DNA from: Filobasidium wieringae
Lineage: Eukaryota > Basidiomycota > Tremellomycetes > Filobasidiales > Filobasidiaceae
NCBI GenBank assembly: GCA_001600055.1
Contig: BCIV01000021.1
Location: 366,649 to 430,648, forward strand
Direction: 5' to 3'
DNA length: 64,000 nt
In this document: piece by piece, positions 12,509 through 24,594 of the stretch
Numbering within the stretch: the first letter of the stretch is position 1
Layout of the letters: each line of letters opens with the position of its first letter
The notes under the pieces: model-generated
Databases searched by the model: none
Told to the model about the DNA's origin: nothing
Seen by the model: the letters and a program-made list of their open reading frames with translations, nothing else
Translations under genes and position numbers: made by a program

Positions 12509-15500
12509 TCAGTGAAGTTGATTTGCCCAAGGGAAAAAGGGATCCGGGGTGATGAAGTCGTCGACCTCCCCAGTCGAAGGTGTCGAGGGGTCGTTAGCGA
12601 TCATCCTGGACTGTGCGCTTAGATCGCGCGCTTTCTCTTGGACTGATCGTTCGAGGCGTTTCACCTGAATATTAAATAAATCTACTTGACCCTTCGATAT
12701 CGACCTGAACCTGAACCTGGAGCATCTACAGTATGGTTCCTTCCTACACGACCACCTACCCTGCTCCGCTACCCCCACATCCCCCTGACCCAGCCGCACC
12801 TCGAAACGCGACCTCCCTACCTAAACCTGAAACGCCCCCTCCACCCGCGCGCGCGCGCAACTCAAACTCCTCTGCAACCTACGACCCCCCAAATCGACCC
12901 AACCACCATTTCTCCTTCTCCCTCCTCTTCTCCGACCCACTCGATCCTGAACTCTGCGTGCGGTCCGAGCCCGATAAGAACCGACCAGCTGCTGGAGGGA
13001 TCAGAGCCTCTTCTCCTACCCCTTGAGCGGGGACGGTGGAGCTCTTGGGGGAAGGGTCTTTGGGTGGGACCGGAGGAGCGGTAGAGAATGCGCCAGGGAT
13101 TGGGGGAGGTGTATCCGTACGTGGTATCCGACCAGCCAAAGCGTCTGGCGTATTGACTAGTTGAGGCATCGAACGTCTGTTCCCACATAGCAATCACTCC
13201 GTCAACACATCTTCCCTTTCCCTGACCACGCCTTTGGGAGGAACATGCGCGGACTCACTTTCCCCTGATCGCACTGACCCCTCTGACTCTGACCAAACTC
13301 TCTCCGCTCCGAGAACTGATCACGCTCGGGGCAGTCATCATCGACCCCACCCCCGACCCTGCTCCCGACCCTGAGCCGGAACCAGAGCCCGAGAGGGTAG
13401 ATCCCGCTTGGATCGAGGCGGCATGGCTAGAAGCCTGAGCGGGGGAATAAGGTGAACCGGGGATGAACAGCGTGGACTGAGACCTCACATAGGAATCAGA
13501 ACTAGGACCAATCGAGCGGAGAGAAGAAGCAAGTTCATGGACTCACGGTCTTCTTCGCTTCCTCTTGTAACCTCAACCCCTCATTGGGTAATCTCGAACC
13601 AGCCCTGGACTGGGGTACATCCTGCACCGGTTCTTTCTCCCCAAACTCACTTATCCCACTCACATCCCTCCCCTTCCCTTTGAACCGGAAGGGAGTGATG
13701 ACCTCTCCCATCCCCCCTCCCACCTTCCGATCAGGTTCTCCAGCTCCGTGTAGTCGCTCGTGAAGAGATTCAGAACCGGAAGAGACCTGTTCACCCCGCG
13801 TTTTGGAGACGCCAAAGGTCGCTCCGCTTTCCTCACTGAGGATCCCGGGGGTAAGAACTCCGAGTTTCTCCACTAGATTCTTGCCGCCCCCCGCGAGTTT
13901 CAGACGTCGTGACAGGCGGCCCGACTTTTCCTAAAAGCGCTTGACGGTAGACTTCGACATCCACCAAAGGTTGTCCGATATAACTCCCTCTGTTCCCCTG
14001 ATGCTCCTCCCCTGGACCTCTCGTGGGGACGGCTGAATCGGGGAAAGACAAGGAGGGGTGGAAGACGGGTTCGGTCTCCGAAGATACGCTCGTGCTCGTG
14101 CGTTTGGCGTTGAAGAGGGAGGAGATCGATCCGGCGATGAGGGAGAGACGGGAATGATCTCGCCCCCCCGGGTCCGGGATGGGGGAAGGAAGGGCGCTCA
14201 GCGGGAAACTCTGACGATCCAGCGGGAGGGGAGTTTGATCCAGCGGGACCAGCGCTGAGTGACGGACAGGGTCTGTCGTAAGGAGAGCGGAGGAACGGCC
14301 GTACGAATCTTCACCCAGAGAACCCCTCCGTCCGATCCGTCTACCATATTCATCCACTCCTTCCGTGGAGGAATAGAATCCCTCGTCGTTCGAACTGGCC
14401 GTGGTGGAAGAACGAGAGCGTCGAGTCAGAACGTTCCCCTCTTCAGGGACCGAATGGAACCTGTACCCTCCGTGTCAGAATCTTAATCATATCGCCCGAC
14501 CCACCCGGACTCACGTAGTCAACCCCGTCCCCCCCGAACTCGTCCCAATACTAACCCTCCGTTCAGGGGGTGGAGGGAATCTCAATCTCTTCCCCCCCAA
14601 GTCCGTCGTCGTCGTCGTCGTGCGACCCGTGATCGCAAGAACTGGAGCAAGAACGACCGCATCCTCCGCTCTCAAACTCATTCCCGGTTTTCCTATATCC
14701 CCCGCGCCCACGGCCGATCCCGTCCTGATCTGTTCCCTACTCCCTCCGCTCCCCCCTCCTTCGACGGAAGATAACCCTTCAGGGTAAGGGAAGGAGAACC
14801 TCGTCCCCCTCGTCCCGTGCTGTTCGCGTAAAATCTCCCCTTCGTCCGGCCCATGATCGGTTGTATCACTCGTCCTGGCGGGGGTATAAAACAACCCTCC
14901 GCCTTGATCGGGACCGGAGATGGAAGGGAAGGATTCGTCCCTCACATGAGTCCTCTCCGGTCGTTCTAGCGGGGATTGGGTCGGTCCGGGAGCTGGGAAG
15001 GTGTTCGGTTCGGGGGGAGAATAGGGGGGTGGGGTGGGACGGGTTGTTGCGCCAGAACCATCGGGCTCTGGGGTGGGTAGTAAAGGTCGAGTGACCGTAG
15101 GATCGGGGATGGGGATGGGGATGGGGATGGAGGGGGATCCTCGACCTAGACCTAAGAGGGCGAGGAGAGGTTTCTTCCCCCCCTTCCCCTTCCCTTTCCC
15201 CTTAGGAGCCGATGAGAGGGGGATCAAGGTGGAGGGTCTTTGAGGTTCGTCCATCCCTCTCCTCCCTTCTCCCATCTCCCCCAATTCACCCATCTCCCCT
15301 TGCCCCTCCCGCTCTGCCTCTGCCTCACCCCGAGTAAGCGGGACCTGGACCATCTCAAACTCACTCTCCTCGCCCCAAGGGTTATTACTAGGCACCCTAT
15401 TACCCCTTCGATCGTCTCGTCCTTGTCCGGGATGACTGGTACGGGTGCGGGAGGAGAGGGAACGTTGCCTGATTCCCGTGGCCGTTAGGAGAGCTGTCGG

Positions 15501-16836
15501 GGTGTGGGGGATCGAGCAGGGAGGGGGGAGGGGGGGTTCAGGTTTCAGTTTCAGGTTTCAGGATCAGTTTCGAGCAAAAGGAAAGGGCAGTGGGCAGGGG
15601 TACGAGCGAATATGAAGCGGGAAAACGAGCGGACGTACCGGAGATCCACCTGACCTCGCCCTCACTCCTGAACCCTCGCATGTCCACCTCCCTCTCCCCC
15701 CTCTCGTTTCCATCGACGGTGTCACCCGTGTTACTGGTAACGGTCCCATTACCCAAACTCCCCACCCCTACGCCACTGATGATCGAGTTCCGATTCTCTT
15801 CTTCCCGGGGTGGATTCGCCAGCGCCGGGGCTGCGGATTGGGTGCGGGACTGGGAGAAGGTGGGAACGGGGTGATAACGTTTCTTCCGATTACGCCACAG
15901 CAAGAGCAGGAGCAGGAGCAGGAGGAGGAAGAGGAGAGGAAGGGTTATCGCCAAGATCAGGTTTTTTCGGGAAAGACCTGATGAGGTCGGGGTCGACGAG
16001 CCTGAGGTTGGGGTGGAGCTGGGTGTGGACAAGGGTGTGGATAGGGATGAGGCGTCCGAGGGAGAGGGGAGTTGTGAAACGTCCGACCCGGGGGGGGAAA
16101 TCGGAGTGATCGGAGTGATTCTAGGGGACGCGTTCGGGCTCGTCGTCGGTGTCGGCGGCGGTGTCACGCTGGACCGTTCTCGAGTTAGAGAGGTTGGGAG
16201 AGGTGTAGGGGATGAACCAGGATCTTTACTTGAGATCGTAGGGTCGATAACGCCCGGTGAAGGAGAAGTGAGACCTCCGTAAGTCCAAGCAGGGTCTAGA
16301 GGGATGGACGGGCCGTAATCTGTCACCCCCAACGCCGGAGCCACCAGAGAAGAGGGACGTATGATCAGTTCCCACTGCATATCTTCCTAATAACCAAAAC
16401 ACTGGAAGCCCGGACGTACAGGTCTGAGGAAGCTGGACGATGGTCTGGGTGGTATAGACGACCTCATCCAGCGTCGTCAAGTACTAAAAAACCCCGCCGT
16501 TTCAGTCCGTCAGCGTCATTCGCCACCCGCCGTCGTCACTGATCGTCGCCATTGGATCGACCGGAATTCGATGTCACTCACCGTGGAGTAAGATAAATAA
16601 TCTGGGAGTTGTTGTGGGTTGGGGACTGTTCGATGCTCGTCACTTGAGTGAAAGGCAGATGGATACCTTTCGACGACGTCGGGACTGACCATAATCCGCC
16701 GTACTCGATCCCGCCATCCCCACGTCTAGACCGATTTTCCAGTGGCTTCCCAACGAACTAGGTCTCCTCGCTGTATCACCAACGGTCGAGGAGCAATATC
16801 GATGTTCAGGTGATCAACATTCCCTCGACCAGACAT
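12509..16836 (-). CDS. Single-pass membrane protein with long low-complexity cytoplasmic tail
   Basis: The clear part starts with ectodomain pieces (EYGGLWSVPTSSKGIHLPF, LDEVVYTTQTIVQLPQTC, MQWELIIRPSSLVAPALG), then a Ser/Thr/Pro-rich stalk, then one membrane span (LILAITLPLLFLLLLLLLLLL, about 15900-15960) followed by WRNRKKR, which fits a type I protein with a cytoplasmic C-terminus. The tail is several hundred residues of Pro/Gly/Ser-rich sequence and ends in a possible coiled coil (IQVKRLERSVQEKARDL) before the stop at 12509. I recognise no enzyme domain; the layout resembles fungal cell-surface sensor-like or anchor proteins, but that is only an analogy. Seven or more introns join in frame; one join near 13887-13892 needs either a 46-nt intron with weak sites or a one-base slip. 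The 5' end is unresolved: the ATG at 16836 gives no signal peptide, so upstream exons may be missing. Confidence 0.6.
15106..15133. repeat. GGGGAT hexanucleotide tandem repeat
   Basis: About four copies of GGGGAT in a row encode alternating Pro-Ile on the - strand within the cytoplasmic tail of the membrane protein. Simple-sequence repeat. Confidence 0.75.
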
Positions 16837-18027
16837 CGTCGAGGGAAAACATGAATTTGATGGGATCAATCAGAGGGTTTCGGATCAGAGGTGACGTAAT
16901 GGGGGACGGTGGATGTTGAGTCAACATCTATTCGTTGGGCCTGGGGATATGGTCGATAGGTCGTACAGGTCACCAATGGGTAGGTCAACATTAACGGTGT
17001 ACCCGCATCTGAAGGACGATGGGTACGTAGAACCGACCATAACGCAGATAGCAGATGGAGGATGACCGGGCTGGATCGGCTGGCTGGCTGGGGTGATTCT
17101 TGATGTGTTCGCGCTGGTTTATAAACCTCGAGGTTTCATTGTGATATTGTGAAGCATGTGAAGGAGATGGTCGGGATGATCATGGCAGGAAATAGTGTCC
17201 CAAACAGTGCAGCATCGTTCTTGAGTAGACCAAGAGATTGATAAGGTTTGGGGTGGATTGACTAGAGATGGGGATGATGGATGTGGTCTGTTTTGTTGCG
17301 AAACATGGCGGGTCGGTTTGGTTGGTTAGAAGCAATGGTAGTAAACGGTAACTAATTCTCAGGCCGAGTGAAAATCAACTGATAGAACGAATCGCGAGCG
17401 GTCCTCTCCTCTAACGAAAAGCAGGACGAACGAGCGAACTGGGCGGTCATATTCCCTGCTAACCTTCCGAAGCTTCGCAACAACGGGCATTGCCTGGCGG
17501 ACCAAGCCCGTTCTCTTGGCTTGATGATCCCTCGTCCTCATCATTATCATCTTCAAATGCAAAAAGAGAGGGGATATGCCGTCCGGGGCAAATCGGTTTC
17601 CAAATATCGACATCCCGGACGAAAACAGCGTACTCGACCTCGACGAGACGTTCATATGCCGAGTGCCAACATCCAGTAGGTTTCCGGACCCCGCATTTCC
17701 ATCAATGTCGGCGTAGAATTCCGGACGGAGGAAGTTCCTGATCTGCCGGTCACGATCGAGGGCGAGGATTTGGTCGGTGGGGGTGGTCCTTTTGCGTTCT
17801 CCGACTCTTTTGACTGGAATGGACTCTATGTCGCAAGTATGGCATATCTCGTCAGTTCGGTCGATGACGATCGAGGATGAAACGATCGGCCCTGAAAAAG
17901 TAAGCATGCGACCGGGCGACTGGCCAAGTGTGAAGAGATCGTTTCGGCGCACTTCGTATTATGATATCGTAAAAGAAAAAGGATCGTCTCATCTACGTGT
18001 ACATCTTTCAAACCCACACGTCCACCC
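16837..18027. other. Intergenic region with palindromic promoter-like element
   Basis: About 1.2 kb between the membrane protein gene and the 3' end of the siderophore transporter gene, both on the - strand. It holds two overlapping perfect palindromes around a TATAAA core at 17116-17136, which could be the core promoter of the membrane protein gene. A 197-codon open frame (17359-17952, -) starts at GTG and has no motif; I do not call it. Confidence 0.45.
17116..17136 (-). promoter_or_regulatory. TATA-containing overlapping palindromes
   Basis: GGTTTATAAACC (17116-17127) and AAACCTCGAGGTTT (17123-17136) are both perfect palindromes and overlap. The first holds a TATAAA core readable on both strands, about 280 bp upstream of the ATG candidate of the membrane protein gene. 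A promoter role is inferred. Confidence 0.35.
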
Positions 18028-20049
18028 CTAAAACAAGACCCCCTTGACCTGTTCGATCTCGGAGACCTTGATGTTCCTGATGACGAACATCCAACCCAGA
18101 CTCAACGCCATGATGCACGTCCCGGCGATCAACATTTTACTCTGAGCGTCGGCGTAGGCGGCCATGATCGCGTCCCGGGTGGCGGTACCCATCTCGTAGG
18201 ACAGCTGGACGTCGAGGGACTCGTAGATCGATTCCCAATCCGCCGCGGATTCTTCGGGGAGGAGTCGTTGGAGGGCGTTGGGGAACGTGTTGGTCCAGAT
18301 CGCTCCCGAGATGGAATTACCGATGGCCCCTCCCGTGTTCCCGAACAGACCCAACAGGGCTAGCGCGGCGGCGGCGTGGTTGTGAGAGGCGGAGGCGAGG
18401 ACGGCGACTTGTTGACAGATGATCATCGTCCCCCCCGCAAAAGCGATGAAGATCTGACACATCACCACATACCCCACCCCGCTCCCTGGTTTTCGGAAAT
18501 GAATCATCAGACCCGCTCCCAACAGGTAAAGCGGTACCGCGATGAACAACAACCAACGGAAGTATCCCGTTCGACGGATCAGGTACCCGACCCCCAAGAG
18601 CCATACCCCGGAGACGACATCGAACGTGGAACTGATGTACCCCGCGTCGGCGATGGAAGTCCCGAAGACGACCTGCAGGAAGGAAGTGAAATAACTGTTC
18701 CAGCAGTAATAGGCGATCTGGTAGGTCATATCCTGAAAACAAGTCCCCAGGACGGTCCGGGAGACGAGCAGGCCAAAGGGGACGAAAGGTTTAGGGGCGA
18801 CGTAGTATTCGACCAACCCGAAGGAGAGCAAGAGGACGAATCCGACGACGAGCATGGCGATGATCGCAGGGGAGGCCCAGCTGTCGGAAAACGTCGCGGC
18901 GAGGTTGAAGGGGAGGAGGAAGATGACGAGTCCACCGGCCAGGAGGAAGACGCCGAGTACTGTTGTAAAGGGTAGGATCGTCAGTCGCGCGGTCGCTGCA
19001 AAAACAGACGTGTTCCCTAGACTCACCGTCGAACTCGATGGCGTAATGCCAGATGGACTGCTTCAGCGTCCTCCCGCTCGGAATCCTAGGTAAAAGCCCA
19101 TTCTTGATCGCCTTGTTCTTATTGATCTGAAGGGTGATGTACAAAGGCATGGCAACGATGGGAAGCACGATCGCCCAAGTCCCGTAACCCCACCTCCAAT
19201 TGCTCTCGTAGAAATGTTCAGAAGCTTTAGGGCCCGCAAAGGCGGTGATGATGTATGGGGAGGAGGTGAAGGCGAAAGCGAGACCTCGATCGAGGAGCGA
19301 AGAGGTATCCGTCGTGAGAACGTCGACGGAGAAGGTCATCCCGGTGAACCCGATGGAGGATAAGACCTGTACGTGGGAAATGGGATCAACATTCCCAGTT
19401 CCGTCTCTGCATTCGACACCGGTACTCACCTCGGCCGCACAATACATCTGAATGTTGGTACAAGTCGCGCTCAAAATGGTCCCCAATGTTCCCAACGCGA
19501 CCATGAACAAGAACCCCTTGGACCTATCGAACAGGTTCAAGAACTTTGCGATGGGCATGTAACAAGCTGCGCTCATCACGCTCGAGACGACCCCGATGAT
19601 AGGGATGAGAGAGTGCGCTTCGAACCCCGAGACGACGTAGGCCCCGAGGTTGGCGGTGATGGAGGAACGGAAGGCGTTGACAAAGTAGATGAGGAACATG
19701 CTAAGAGGTCAAGCGGTCAGCAGGGGTTCGTGAATGAAGGTAATGAAGGACCACGATCGACTCACCTGACGTAGACGACCGCCAATGACTTTCTCCCCCA
19801 AGTCTGCGTGATGGCTTCCATCTGACGCACACCCTCCTGCACTTCATGCTCGGGATCGCCTTCCTCGTAATCGAGCGCAGCAGGATCTCGAGGAGGATTC
19901 TTCTCGAGCTGGTTCATCGCGCCGAGAGGAGGGATATGAGACGCATGCTTGTTATCCGGCTCGGTATCGTAATCTTTGCTCATCTCGTTGGAATGCGCGT
20001 CTTGGTCGACGACCAGGTCGGACGATCTTGGCTGGTCTTCCGGGTTCAT
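18028..20049 (-). CDS. Siderophore-iron transporter (SIT family, MFS)
   Basis: The spliced protein is a long MFS transporter with about 14 hydrophobic segments and a charged cytoplasmic N-terminus (MNPEDQPRSSDLVVDQDAHS). It fits the fungal siderophore:H+ symporter family (Sit1/Arn/MirB type), which imports ferric siderophores at the plasma membrane. Family-typical pieces are WGRKSLAVVYV with SMFLIYFVNAF, TANLGAYVVSGFEAHSLI, GFTGMTFSVDVLTTDTSSL, RAFAF-like AFAFTSSPYIITAFAGP, NWRWGYGTWAIVLPIV, SYFTSFLQVVFG, and the late GNTGGAIGNSISGAIWTNTFP motif. Four exons join in frame; I start at the ATG at 20049 because the frame upstream has only a TTG. A GATA-type iron-repressor site lies 150 bp upstream. 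No breaks were seen. The particular siderophore is unknown. Confidence 0.9.
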
Positions 20050-21172
20050 GTTGAGCAATGAAATATGGATGGATCGATGACTGCCTGATGACCAGCTTAT
20101 TCCCCATGTGATATCCCACTCCTATATACCTTCCGACTTGCGGAATAACCATCCGACCGACCAGAGCGCTCCTCACCCCATCTCCTTTTTTTTTTTTTAT
20201 CTGATTAGACGCGCCCCCGACCTGGATTCGTTTGCGGTCAAGGGATAACCGAGAGCAGTTGCGATCACGCAGCCACATCCAGTCTCCCCCGCTCGTGCGC
20301 CTGTGTCGGAATCGACAGTGCCCGACTGCGTTCGCTCGAGAGCTAGTTGCGGTTGAAACCCGAAACCGGTTGGCTGGCGGGAAGATCGCAGGGGAGCAGG
20401 CAGGCTCGGGTAATTCCCTGTTCGGCTGTTTTTAGAACGCTCGAGGGCTGACAACGTTCCTGGAAAGGCGCGCAGGTGTGTTCCTTCATACGCGTCGCCC
20501 AGGGTTTCCTCGTTTCGCTCGGTTTTGAGGTCAGCTGTAGGTTTCGGATGTTACAGATGGTTGATCTACAAGGATGTTATCCCGAGTATTGTTTGAGTGA
20601 GACGTCGATCGCAGTCGATAGCTGACTCCAACACGATCAACATCGAGGCCCGATAACTCGACCAAGGCGTGAAATCGTATCCATCGCGGACCCGCGAAAT
20701 TGGGTTTCAAAGGGAAACTCGTCTTTTTTCTTTCTTCCCTTGCGAGAAGAGTTGAAACTTGCCGGTCATGGTCTTGGCATTGTTATGAACAGCGATCGAA
20801 CCCGACCGACGTTGCTCGTAGCTGTTCGGTTATAATTCCCTTATAGCTCAGTTCAGATCGTCTTGACAACTCATATGCAGATTCACCTACTGCGATTCCG
20901 CGTACGTCGAGATCCTGAGACAATGGAAACTTGTCGGATCTGCCAAGAGGTGGTTCGTCTGACAACAATCGGCGTGCGTGTTGGCCCAATCGAACGTCGA
21001 CTGTTCGGCTTTGACGATCGCGCGAATGGCGCTCGCGGTGAGCGATCAGTCTCAGCTCACGGACATCTCCGTTGACCATGAGCAAGACCATCAATCTCCT
21101 GTTCACCTGCGATACATCCTCAACCTCGAACACTCCACCGTTCCCCTTGGACTATATTGCAACACCTGATCA
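20050..21172. other. Divergent intergenic region between transporter and dehydrogenase genes
   Basis: About 1.1 kb separating two divergently transcribed genes. It contains a T15 run beside a GATA-factor site (20184-20206). Several short frames are present (for example 20783-21133, -) without motifs. No further gene is supported. Confidence 0.5.
20197..20206 (-). promoter_or_regulatory. GATA-type iron-regulator site (AATCAGATAA)
   Basis: On the - strand the sequence reads AATCAGATAA, an exact match to the (G/A)ATC(T/A)GATAA element bound by the siderophore-gene GATA repressors (Urbs1/SreA/Sre1; Cir1 in Cryptococcus). It sits about 150 bp upstream of the siderophore transporter ATG and directly next to a 15-base poly(dT) run, which often keeps promoters nucleosome-poor. 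Function is inferred from position and consensus. Confidence 0.6.
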
Positions 21173-22789
21173 ATGACCGCCCCAACCCTCCCTCTCATCC
21201 TGATCGGGGTCCTCACTTTCCCTTCCCCGGAAAAGATCATCCCCTACCTCCGTTCCCGGCTGCTTGAACTCGGTGTGGAGGAGGATCAGTACGAGATCAA
21301 GTACGCCCCCTTGGTCGGTAAGAAATTCGCCAAAGCGACTTACTTGAAGAACGGTAAGGAAGACCCTGAGGATCATGAGGAAGATGAGAAGAGTTTGGAG
21401 GGATTGAGCGAGGAGTTGAAGGGGTTGTTTTATGATGAAGCGGGGAAATTGAACATGCCTACTGAGGAGGATTGGAAGAGGGTGGCTCTGTTCCTTACGT
21501 TCACTTTTCCTGAAGACCTGTGAGTTCGAGATCGTCAAGATGTGATAACCCTTACGACCTTGCTCATCCGCCAACTATCCGATAGGACCTCGGTGGACCA
21601 AACCCCGAATTTGAAACTGGTTCAACTCGGATCGGCCGGTTGGGGTCATCTAGAAAACATGCCATTGCAAGTCCCGCTCAACTCGCTCTATGGAATCCGA
21701 GATTGATGAGATCCCACCTACTTGCAGCTATAAGAACATCCCCAAAGATCACCCATTGATGATCGCGACCGCATCTGGTATCCACGCAGTGCCCATCCCA
21801 GAGCACGGCAAGTCCCCCCTCTTCCTCATCTTCCATATCATACCAGCTCCAGACTCATACCATACCCCCACTTAAAACCAGTCCTCGCGAGCGTGATGAT
21901 GCTCTACCATAATTTCCCACGTTACATTCTCGCTCAGAACCAAGACCCGCCCGTTTGGCACAGACCGGAAGAACGAGGAGGATTCATCGTCAAGGAACTA
22001 AGGGGGAGGAGGATGGGGATTCTCGCTTAGTACGTCCCCCCCTGATGATGGTTACGAGACGAAGAGGCCGGACTTATTGATCGGATGGGTGCGTTCGTAG
22101 TGGACATATCGCCAGGGAATGTGCGAGGATGGGGAAAGCTATGGGGATGGATATAGTGGTCGCTACTAGGACGGGGGAGAAGAGCGCTTTAGGTGGTTAT
22201 TCCATCCCTGGTACCGGAGATCACGAAGGAGGCGAGTCGCATCTATTTGGAAAACCTCAACCGATTTCAAAGCTGAACGAACCTGACTTGACGGATCATA
22301 GATATCCCAAGTAAATGGTACAGCACAAACGATCCTTCCGGGATGAAACAATTCTACGAAATCTCGGACGTGATAGTAAACACCCTCCCCTCCAATTCCG
22401 CCACCAAGAACTATATGGACGAACAGACTTTCCGCCAGATGAGGAACGATGCTTGTTTCGTCAATATCGGAAGGGGGGATACGGTCGATCAAGAAGCCCT
22501 CTATTCTGCTCTTCTTGCCAGCGATGAGGCTCGGTCGGCCGCGACGGCAGGGAAGAAGGGCGATTTGAGGATAGGGTGTGCTAGTATGGATGTCACCACT
22601 CCGGAACCTTTACCGGAGGACAACAAGTTGTGGAAGTTGAAGAACTGCGTGATCACTCCTCATGTCAGTGGAGCGTCGGAATTATATTGGTTCAGAGTCA
22701 GCGACCTGCTCGCTCAGAATTTCAAGAGGGTCGTTATCGATGGGAAAGGAGCTCTCAATGTCGTTAGAGGCAGAGGGGAGGATGAATAG
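21173..22789 (+). CDS. D-isomer-specific 2-hydroxyacid dehydrogenase family protein
   Basis: This is an NAD(P)-dependent dehydrogenase of the D-2-hydroxyacid family, expected to interconvert a 2-keto acid and its D-hydroxy acid. The N-terminal half is the substrate domain (PTLPLILIGVLTFPSPEKI start). The cofactor domain follows GRRMGILAYGHIARECARMG, spliced across 22028-22106. The catalytic trio is present: Arg in FVNIGRGDTVDQEAL, Glu in TPEPLPEDN and His in ITPHVSG. The usual GxGxxG is here AxGxxA, with Ala replacing two glycines. About five short introns are needed. The start at 21173 gives the best first strand; upstream ATGs are out of frame. The substrate is unknown; it lies tail-to-tail with the oxidoreductase gene, 91 bp apart. 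Confidence 0.85.
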
Positions 22790-22880
22790 ATGCAGTCATG
22801 GTTTAGAAGGATATCAAATAGCATTCGATACAACATGTTTCCCTTTTACTTTCCATCCGGAATCGATCGATGATCTTCGT

Positions 22881-24328
22881 TTACAACTTTGAAGCGGCAG
22901 CATCCTTGCGGACACGCACGACCGCCTTGCCCCAAGTTCGTCGTTTCTCAAGATCGTCCAATCCCGCCGAGACCTGTTCCAAACCTTCGTAGACCCTGTC
23001 GAACACGGCAGGAACGAGTTTACGCTCAGAGAACAGTTGAAGCAGGTCTTGCCATACTTGAGCCTGTTGATTGGGTTCTTTCTCTGAACATCCCTCATGG
23101 TAATCAGCTCTTTTTCTCGATCTCGGTGGTTGATTTTGGATCCATCGGCTTACTGGTATAGGCTCCCCAATGAACCCCGACGATGGAGATGTTCTTGAGC
23201 AAGATCAGATTAGCAGGGATCTTCTCGATCGTCCCCGCTGCGAATCCTACAACGATCACTCTAGCTTTCCAAGCCACGCATTTCAGACTGGGTACGATCA
23301 AGCCCTGCGTGTGTTTCTGTAAAGTCAGTTTCCTTGCCTAGATTGTCGATGACCGGTCGGTCACTTACGACGGGATCGTAAACCACATCAACCCCCTTGC
23401 CCTCGGTGATCTGCATGACCTGTTTCTGCCAATCCTTGGCGGAATAGTCGATCGCATGATCCGCTCCTCCCTTTTCGATACAGATCTGTCTTTTAGATTC
23501 TTTCGAGGCGGTCGCGATGACTTTACACCCTAGAGCTGTTCCCATCGATCAAGTCATCGTTAGATCCATCCAAATACCTGGGGAAAGAGGGAACGAAACT
23601 CACCCTTGGCGATTTGAACGGCAGCCAACCCTACTCCACCCGCACCGGCATGAACCAAAACCCATTCCCCCTTCTTGGCCTCCGCCCGTCCGACCAGTCC
23701 TTCGTAACTCGTAGGATAAGTGATGAACAACCCAGCGGCCTGCTCGAACGTCATTCCAGGGGGGACTGGGAGACATAATCGGTAGTCCGCTACGACTTGT
23801 TCGGCATATGCTCCTTGACCGGCACCAAAGACTCGATCTGTTCTGGCAGATCAGTACGGGGCTCCGAGGATGGGCGACGAGGATGACTGACCACCGGGTT
23901 TGTATGGGCATCCTTTGGGTAAGGGCGATTTATCAGAGATCCGTCCAGCAAATTCCGTACCGAGAACGAACGGTAGAGGAGGTTGATCTAGGGACAAGAC
24001 CGGCCTTGTCAGCTCATCCTATGTCCCTTGGATGCCAGAAAGCTGGAGACTGACTTTGATATTTCCCCTGACTCTGTAAGATGCTGTCCATTCATTTGCT
24101 CAGCGGCGCTATCACCTACGCTTCACATCGACCAACACTCACTCAAAGAAGTTCAAACCAGCAGCATAGACCTCGATCAAGACTTCTTTTCCGCTCGGAA
24201 CGGGAGGTGCGACGTCGTTGGCACTACAAGGGGAACATGTCAGTTGTGCTTGAGCACTCCAATGGCAGGACCACTTACACCTGGATTTTGGTTGGGTGGG
24301 CGTGTTCAGAGATTTGAAAAGCCTTCAT
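22881..24328 (-). CDS. Zinc-independent quinone oxidoreductase (zeta-crystallin type)
   Basis: A medium-chain dehydrogenase/reductase without the structural zinc region, like NADPH:quinone reductase or QorA. It begins MKAFQISEHAHPTKIQ (start 24328). Visible pieces are MTFEQAAGLFITYPTSYEGL, the cofactor loop VHAGAGGVGLAAVQIAK, LGCKVIATASKESKRQICIEKGG cut in family order, GADHAIDY, GKGVDVVYDPV, and a C-terminal substrate segment ending RRTWGKAVVRVRKDAAASKL. About six short introns are needed. The family reduces quinones or alkenals with NADPH in the cytosol or mitochondria; the substrate here is not known. The gene looks intact and is followed upstream by the acyl-CoA dehydrogenase gene on the same strand. 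Confidence 0.88.
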
Positions 24329-24594
24329 CGTGTTGAGGTGTTGGAGTAATGGGTGGAGTGAAGTGTGTAGAAGGGGAATGTTGAAGGGAAACTAGCAGCT
24401 GAGGTGGTCTGAACGATATCGACAAGGCTCTGGCATTGTAAACACATCCTCCGGCTATTCCGGCTATCAAACAACCTCGACATGGTCGTTCGCAGGACCA
24501 TCGCATACCGCTCATACAAGAGACAACCATATCCGTATTCAAGCATACACAACAAATATACACACAAGACACACATTCTCTGTTTACTACGAGA

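Noticed and set aside
17359..17952. 197-codon open frame on the - strand downstream of the siderophore transporter
   Set aside because: It starts at GTG, has no recognisable motif, and lies in what should be the 3' flank of the transporter gene.
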